From Chloroflexota bacterium (GTDB lineage Bacteria > Chloroflexota > Dehalococcoidia > CAUJGQ01), in contig CAUJGQ010000095.1 in assembly GCA_963170165.1 (NCBI GenBank), forward strand, positions 1 through 32,584: a stretch of 32,584 nucleotides of DNA. Direction: 5' to 3'. Positions 30,055 through 32,584 of the stretch are shown here, piece after piece; within the stretch, counting starts at the first letter, position 1; each line of letters starts with the position of its first letter. The translations under genes were made by a program, and so were the position numbers. The notes under the pieces were generated by a model. The model saw only the letters and a list, made by a program, of their open reading frames with translations. It did not search any database and had not been told where the DNA came from.

Positions 30055-30780
30055 ATGGATCTGACAACGCCGTCGTGCACCCGGTGGCGATGGCGCCAGC
30101 TTGCCGGTGCTGGGTGTCTGCTGGTGCTCGTCTGGACGGCTACCGTGGCATGCGACAGTATTCGCGACCGGGTGCGGGGTGAGCGTGCGCCGGAGCGCGA
30201 CAGTGGCCAGATGCGCATGACCGTGCGCCGGTTCTCAGATGATGAGCTCCAGCGGCTGCTGCTGCCTGCCGGCGCCGTGCCCGGATCGATGCAGCTGCAC
30301 GCCCAGTACGGCATCCCTAACAGCGCCGTTGCCCTGTACTTCGATAATGCGCCGGATGCGCTACGCCGCCTGGATCAGCTCGGACGCGTTCACGGCGCGG
30401 GCATCGACTACACCTTGCGCGGCGGTCCGCGCTCCGGCGAAGCAGCTGTACAGATCACCGCCACCGTGTCGTGGTACAGCACACTGGCGGGCGCCGGCAT
30501 GGTGCTACGTGACCCGGCGATGGAGCTGGTGTTGCACCGCCTCGGGCTTCCAACGGGTGAGATCGCGCTAGACCAGGTAGCCGATGCGTCGCGCGGCTTC
30601 CGTGGTGTGACGGAGCGTGAAGGTGTGGCCCTGATTGCCTATGCGGTCATGTACCGGCGGCAGAACACCATCGGTTCGGTGCAGGTGCTTGTGCCTGCCG
30701 GCAGCGACGACGGTGGCCGGCTGGCGCTGCAGCTCGCCCGCCGCCAGGCGGAGCTGCCATGGCCCGCACCGGCCAGGTGA
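30055..30780 (+). CDS. Putative lipoprotein of unknown function
   Basis: A 241-residue protein. The basic N-terminus and hydrophobic segment (about 17-30) end in TATVAC with Cys33, a plausible but not ideal lipobox; the mature part then starts CDSIRDRVRG. No known domain was recognised in the remaining roughly 200 residues, which look like a mixed alpha/beta soluble domain (GIPNSAVALYFDNAPDALRRL, AVQITATVSWYSTLAGAGM, VALIAYAVMYRRQNTIGSVQVLV). ATG at 30055 has GGTGGAGGGCGGGT upstream. It sits 128 bp after the VWA gene and 38 bp before the FHA-like gene on the same strand, so it likely acts with them at the outer face of the membrane. Confidence 0.65.
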   Translation: MDLTTPSCTRWRWRQLAGAGCLLVLVWTATVACDSIRDRVRGERAPERDSGQMRMTVRRFSDDELQRLLLPAGAVPGSMQLHAQYGIPNSAVALYFDNAPDALRRLDQLGRVHGAGIDYTLRGGPRSGEAAVQITATVSWYSTLAGAGMVLRDPAMELVLHRLGLPTGEIALDQVADASRGFRGVTEREGVALIAYAVMYRRQNTIGSVQVLVPAGSDDGGRLALQLARRQAELPWPAPAR

Positions 30781-30818
30781 CAGCAGCCCGGACCGGCGTC
30801 CGTGAAGGCGGGTGAGCG

Positions 30819-32021
30819 ATGGAAATCGCGGATCTCGGTGGCGTGGCTGAGGCAACCGGCCGGGCGCCGGCTCACCGCCACGAGGCGGAACCGGTTGACT
30901 CGGTGACGGCAGCCCTGCGCGTACTGGGACTTGCCGCCGGTGCGGATGCGGGCCTGGTCGAGATCGCCTACTGGACAGCGGTCGAGGAGTGCCATGCTGA
31001 TGACAGCTCCTGCCGAACTGACCGCCGGCGGATGATGGAGCGCATTAATCGTGCACGTCAACTCGCACTGGCCGGCGCTGGCCAGTCCGTGACACCCGAA
31101 CGCCGCCCGCGCGCCCTGCCGCATGTCCCAGCCGGTGCAGCCGGCGCGGTGCTGGCACTGCTGGCCGCGACTCCCGCGGCGTTGCTGCTGGCGGCGCTCC
31201 CATCCGCAAGCGACCAGCGGCTGCCCCTGGCGATTGCGGCCAGCGCGTTTACCATCGCCATCTTGGCTGCCATTGGATGGCTCGTTCGCCGCCGCTTCCG
31301 TCCGCGGCAGACATCACCGTTTGCCGTGCTGCAGCTGAGCGAGTCGGCCCAGCCAAGCGTTGTGCGGGTCGTTCACCGCGCGTTGCGCTCCGGCGCTCTG
31401 GCACGCGGCGCAGCAGAGCAAGTGGCAGAACTTGACGCGGCGCTGTCGTGGATTCTCTCCGGCAGACAGGAGGTCGTGCCGGAGCGGCCGGACCGCGCTC
31501 CCTGGAGCAGGGTGGCCCTGTCCCGGCTCGCGGCGCGCTACCGGCAGAGGCGCGCTTTCGGCGCCCGCTCACCGGCACTCCCGGCGCCGCCCGAGTGGCC
31601 GGATCCCGTCGTGACGGCGCCCGGCGCAGGTGGGATGGATGGCCGGCGTATCCCGGCTGTGACCGCTCCGACGGGCCGGCTGGTCGTGTATGACGCTGGT
31701 GGCCAGGTAGCCACGCTGCCACTGGAAGAAGGGCGGGTCTACGTCATCGGCAGTGGCCTGGGTTGTGACTTGCAGCTTGTCCCGGCCGGTGGCGTTGGCG
31801 AGGAGCACGCGCGTATCCAAGTCCGCGGGAACCGCGTTCGGTACCATCACTGTGATCCGGCCACCGTATCGACCTGCAGCGGGAACGAGGTGTCGTTGGC
31901 GCAGCTTGAGGACCGGGACGAGGTCGTGTTCGGGCCGTATCGCTGCCGCTATGTCGCGGCACTCGCAGAGGGCACGGATCGCGCTGCAGGCTCGCCAGCA
32001 GGCGGCACACTGCAATGCTGA
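30819..32021 (+). CDS. Membrane protein with degenerate J-like segments and C-terminal FHA-like domain
   Basis: A 400-residue protein. Residues 28-84 resemble a J domain (AALRVLGLAAGADAGLVEIAY, then RRMMERINRARQLAL) but carry His-Ala-Asp at about 59-61 where HPD is expected. Two membrane helices follow (about 104-127 and 137-155). A second, shorter J-like helix pair (PFAVLQLSESAQPSVVRVVHRAL) lies at 167-189. The C-terminus (about 285-385) is FHA-like: VYVIGSGLGCDLQL, GEEHARIQVRGN, NEVSLAQLEDRDEVVFGPYRCRY. It keeps one conserved His but has IGS for IGR and EEH for SRxH. All domains should face the cytoplasm. ATG at 30819 has GGCGGGTGAGCG upstream. Its partner may be the VWA/FHA protein; the role is unknown. 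Confidence 0.75.
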   Translation: MEIADLGGVAEATGRAPAHRHEAEPVDSVTAALRVLGLAAGADAGLVEIAYWTAVEECHADDSSCRTDRRRMMERINRARQLALAGAGQSVTPERRPRALPHVPAGAAGAVLALLAATPAALLLAALPSASDQRLPLAIAASAFTIAILAAIGWLVRRRFRPRQTSPFAVLQLSESAQPSVVRVVHRALRSGALARGAAEQVAELDAALSWILSGRQEVVPERPDRAPWSRVALSRLAARYRQRRAFGARSPALPAPPEWPDPVVTAPGAGGMDGRRIPAVTAPTGRLVVYDAGGQVATLPLEEGRVYVIGSGLGCDLQLVPAGGVGEEHARIQVRGNRVRYHHCDPATVSTCSGNEVSLAQLEDRDEVVFGPYRCRYVAALAEGTDRAAGSPAGGTLQC

Positions 32022-32088
32022 AGCTCCGGATAGTACTAGTCTTGACCATGCTGCAACGAACTTGACACGAATTTGGCCGCGATTGCGG

Positions 32089-32116
32089 TTGTCGGTTACG
32101 TACCTGAAACCGACAA
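32089..32116. repeat. Perfect 9-bp inverted repeat upstream of the last gene
   Basis: TTGTCGGTT at 32089-32097 and AACCGACAA at 32108-32116, with a 10-base spacer, lie in the 182-bp gap before the final partial gene. No T-run follows, so it is more likely an operator or leader hairpin than a terminator. TTGACA at 32062-32067 could be a -35 box, but no good -10 was found at 16-18 bases. Confidence 0.5.
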
Positions 32117-32203
32117 TGTCGCCATTCTGGCCATCATCTGGTAAGGCAAGTGGACGGCCGCCACCTAGGTCGTAATCGGTCGAGCAGCGCCGGAGCACCG
32201 CCT

Positions 32204-32584
32204 ATGGACACCGCTACGCCTGACTTGTTGCCGGTGATGGTCTGCTCAAGTGCACCGGTCCCGGTGCCAGAGTGGACACGGCGCGGTCTGGTCGTACTGG
32301 CCGGACCACCGCTGGTGCTCGCGCCAGCAGACCGCCGGCCGGCAGTGATCTTCGTCGACCGCTCGGCGGGGAAGTTCCTGGGTGTGGCACAGCAGCTGCA
32401 GCAGAAGACCGGCGTGACCCTGGTCGTTGACAGCGCGCTGGATGCCGCGTCGTTGGATTCGGCGTGTGATGCCGTGATCGCGGATACGCTCGGTGATCCC
32501 GTGCTGGCGGCGGCCACGGTTGCCGCGCTTATGCGCCGTGGGGTGCCCGCAACTCAGCCGCCCGCGGTGGAGTCGTACGCGCTC
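32204..32584 (+). CDS. Hypothetical protein, N-terminal part (cut by window edge)
   Basis: The frame is open from ATG at 32204 to the window end (127 codons). The visible part has alternating beta-like and helical segments (RGLVVLAGPPLVLA, PAVIFVDRSAGKFLGVAQQL, GVTLVVDSAL, DAVIADTLGDPVLAAATVAAL), suggesting a Rossmann-like or receiver-like fold, but no family was recognised. It has no signal peptide. GCCGGAGC lies about 9-12 bases upstream, a weak ribosome binding site. Codon use fits the neighbours, and the overlapping minus-strand frame is Ser/Thr/Arg-rich and unlikely to be real. It is on the same strand as the VWA/FHA genes and separated by 182 bp with an inverted repeat. Confidence 0.6.
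   Translation, partial: MDTATPDLLPVMVCSSAPVPVPEWTRRGLVVLAGPPLVLAPADRRPAVIFVDRSAGKFLGVAQQLQQKTGVTLVVDSALDAASLDSACDAVIADTLGDPVLAAATVAALMRRGVPATQPPAVESYAL

Noticed and set aside
32062-32090. TTGACA as a full sigma-70 promoter for the last gene
   Set aside because: At 16-18 bases downstream the sequence is GCGGTT-like, with no acceptable -10 box. The -35 match alone is not enough.

Overview
This is a GC-rich, gene-dense bacterial window with GTG and TTG starts and strong GGAGG-type ribosome binding sites. The sequence suggests a member of the Chloroflexota, possibly Thermomicrobia-like. Support for this is a Tad/Flp pilus locus with no outer-membrane secretin in view, a Thr-Pro/Ser-Pro linker in a surface protein, and paired family III CoA-transferases. 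The taxonomic call is inference; no rRNA or tRNA gene is present to anchor it.

Left part (1-11.6 kb), mostly metabolic genes. On the minus strand, two overlapping family III CoA-transferase genes are followed by a small unknown gene and the start of lutB (lactate utilisation, cut by the window edge). Next come a plus-strand YihY/BrkB membrane protein, a minus-strand type II pantothenate-kinase-like gene that overlaps its 3' end by 90 bp, and a plus-strand HSL-type alpha/beta hydrolase. A minus-strand set follows: an OmpR-family response regulator, an unknown protein, a MarR regulator, an MFS transporter with two N-terminal zinc ribbons, and a 3-hydroxyisobutyrate-dehydrogenase-like enzyme.

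Middle (11.6-17.9 kb), plus strand: the glutamate synthase large subunit (gltB, without gltD beside it), a voltage-gated-type potassium channel and a small membrane protein. The space between the response regulator and gltB holds a promoter-like element and an 11-bp-phased direct repeat.

Right part (17.9-32.6 kb), the most coherent system. A likely ten-gene minus-strand operon runs flp pilin - tadE - tadG-like - cpaB - tadZ - tadA - tadB - tadC - GT-C glycosyltransferase - ChlI-like AAA+ ATPase. Gaps are 1-36 bp, except 75 bp after flp. Divergent from it are a VWA protein with a transmembrane segment and a cytoplasmic FHA-like domain, a putative lipoprotein, a membrane protein with degenerate J-like segments and an FHA-like domain, and the start of another unknown gene. 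The shared 241-bp intergenic region has two head-to-head pairs of 11-bp-phased repeats, which look like a response-regulator operator, and a nested hairpin in the flp leader. The inferred picture is a surface Flp pilus co-regulated with a membrane-spanning VWA/FHA accessory module. The most unusual points are the loss of canonical phosphothreonine-binding residues in both FHA-like domains and the His-Ala-Asp in place of the J-domain HPD motif.
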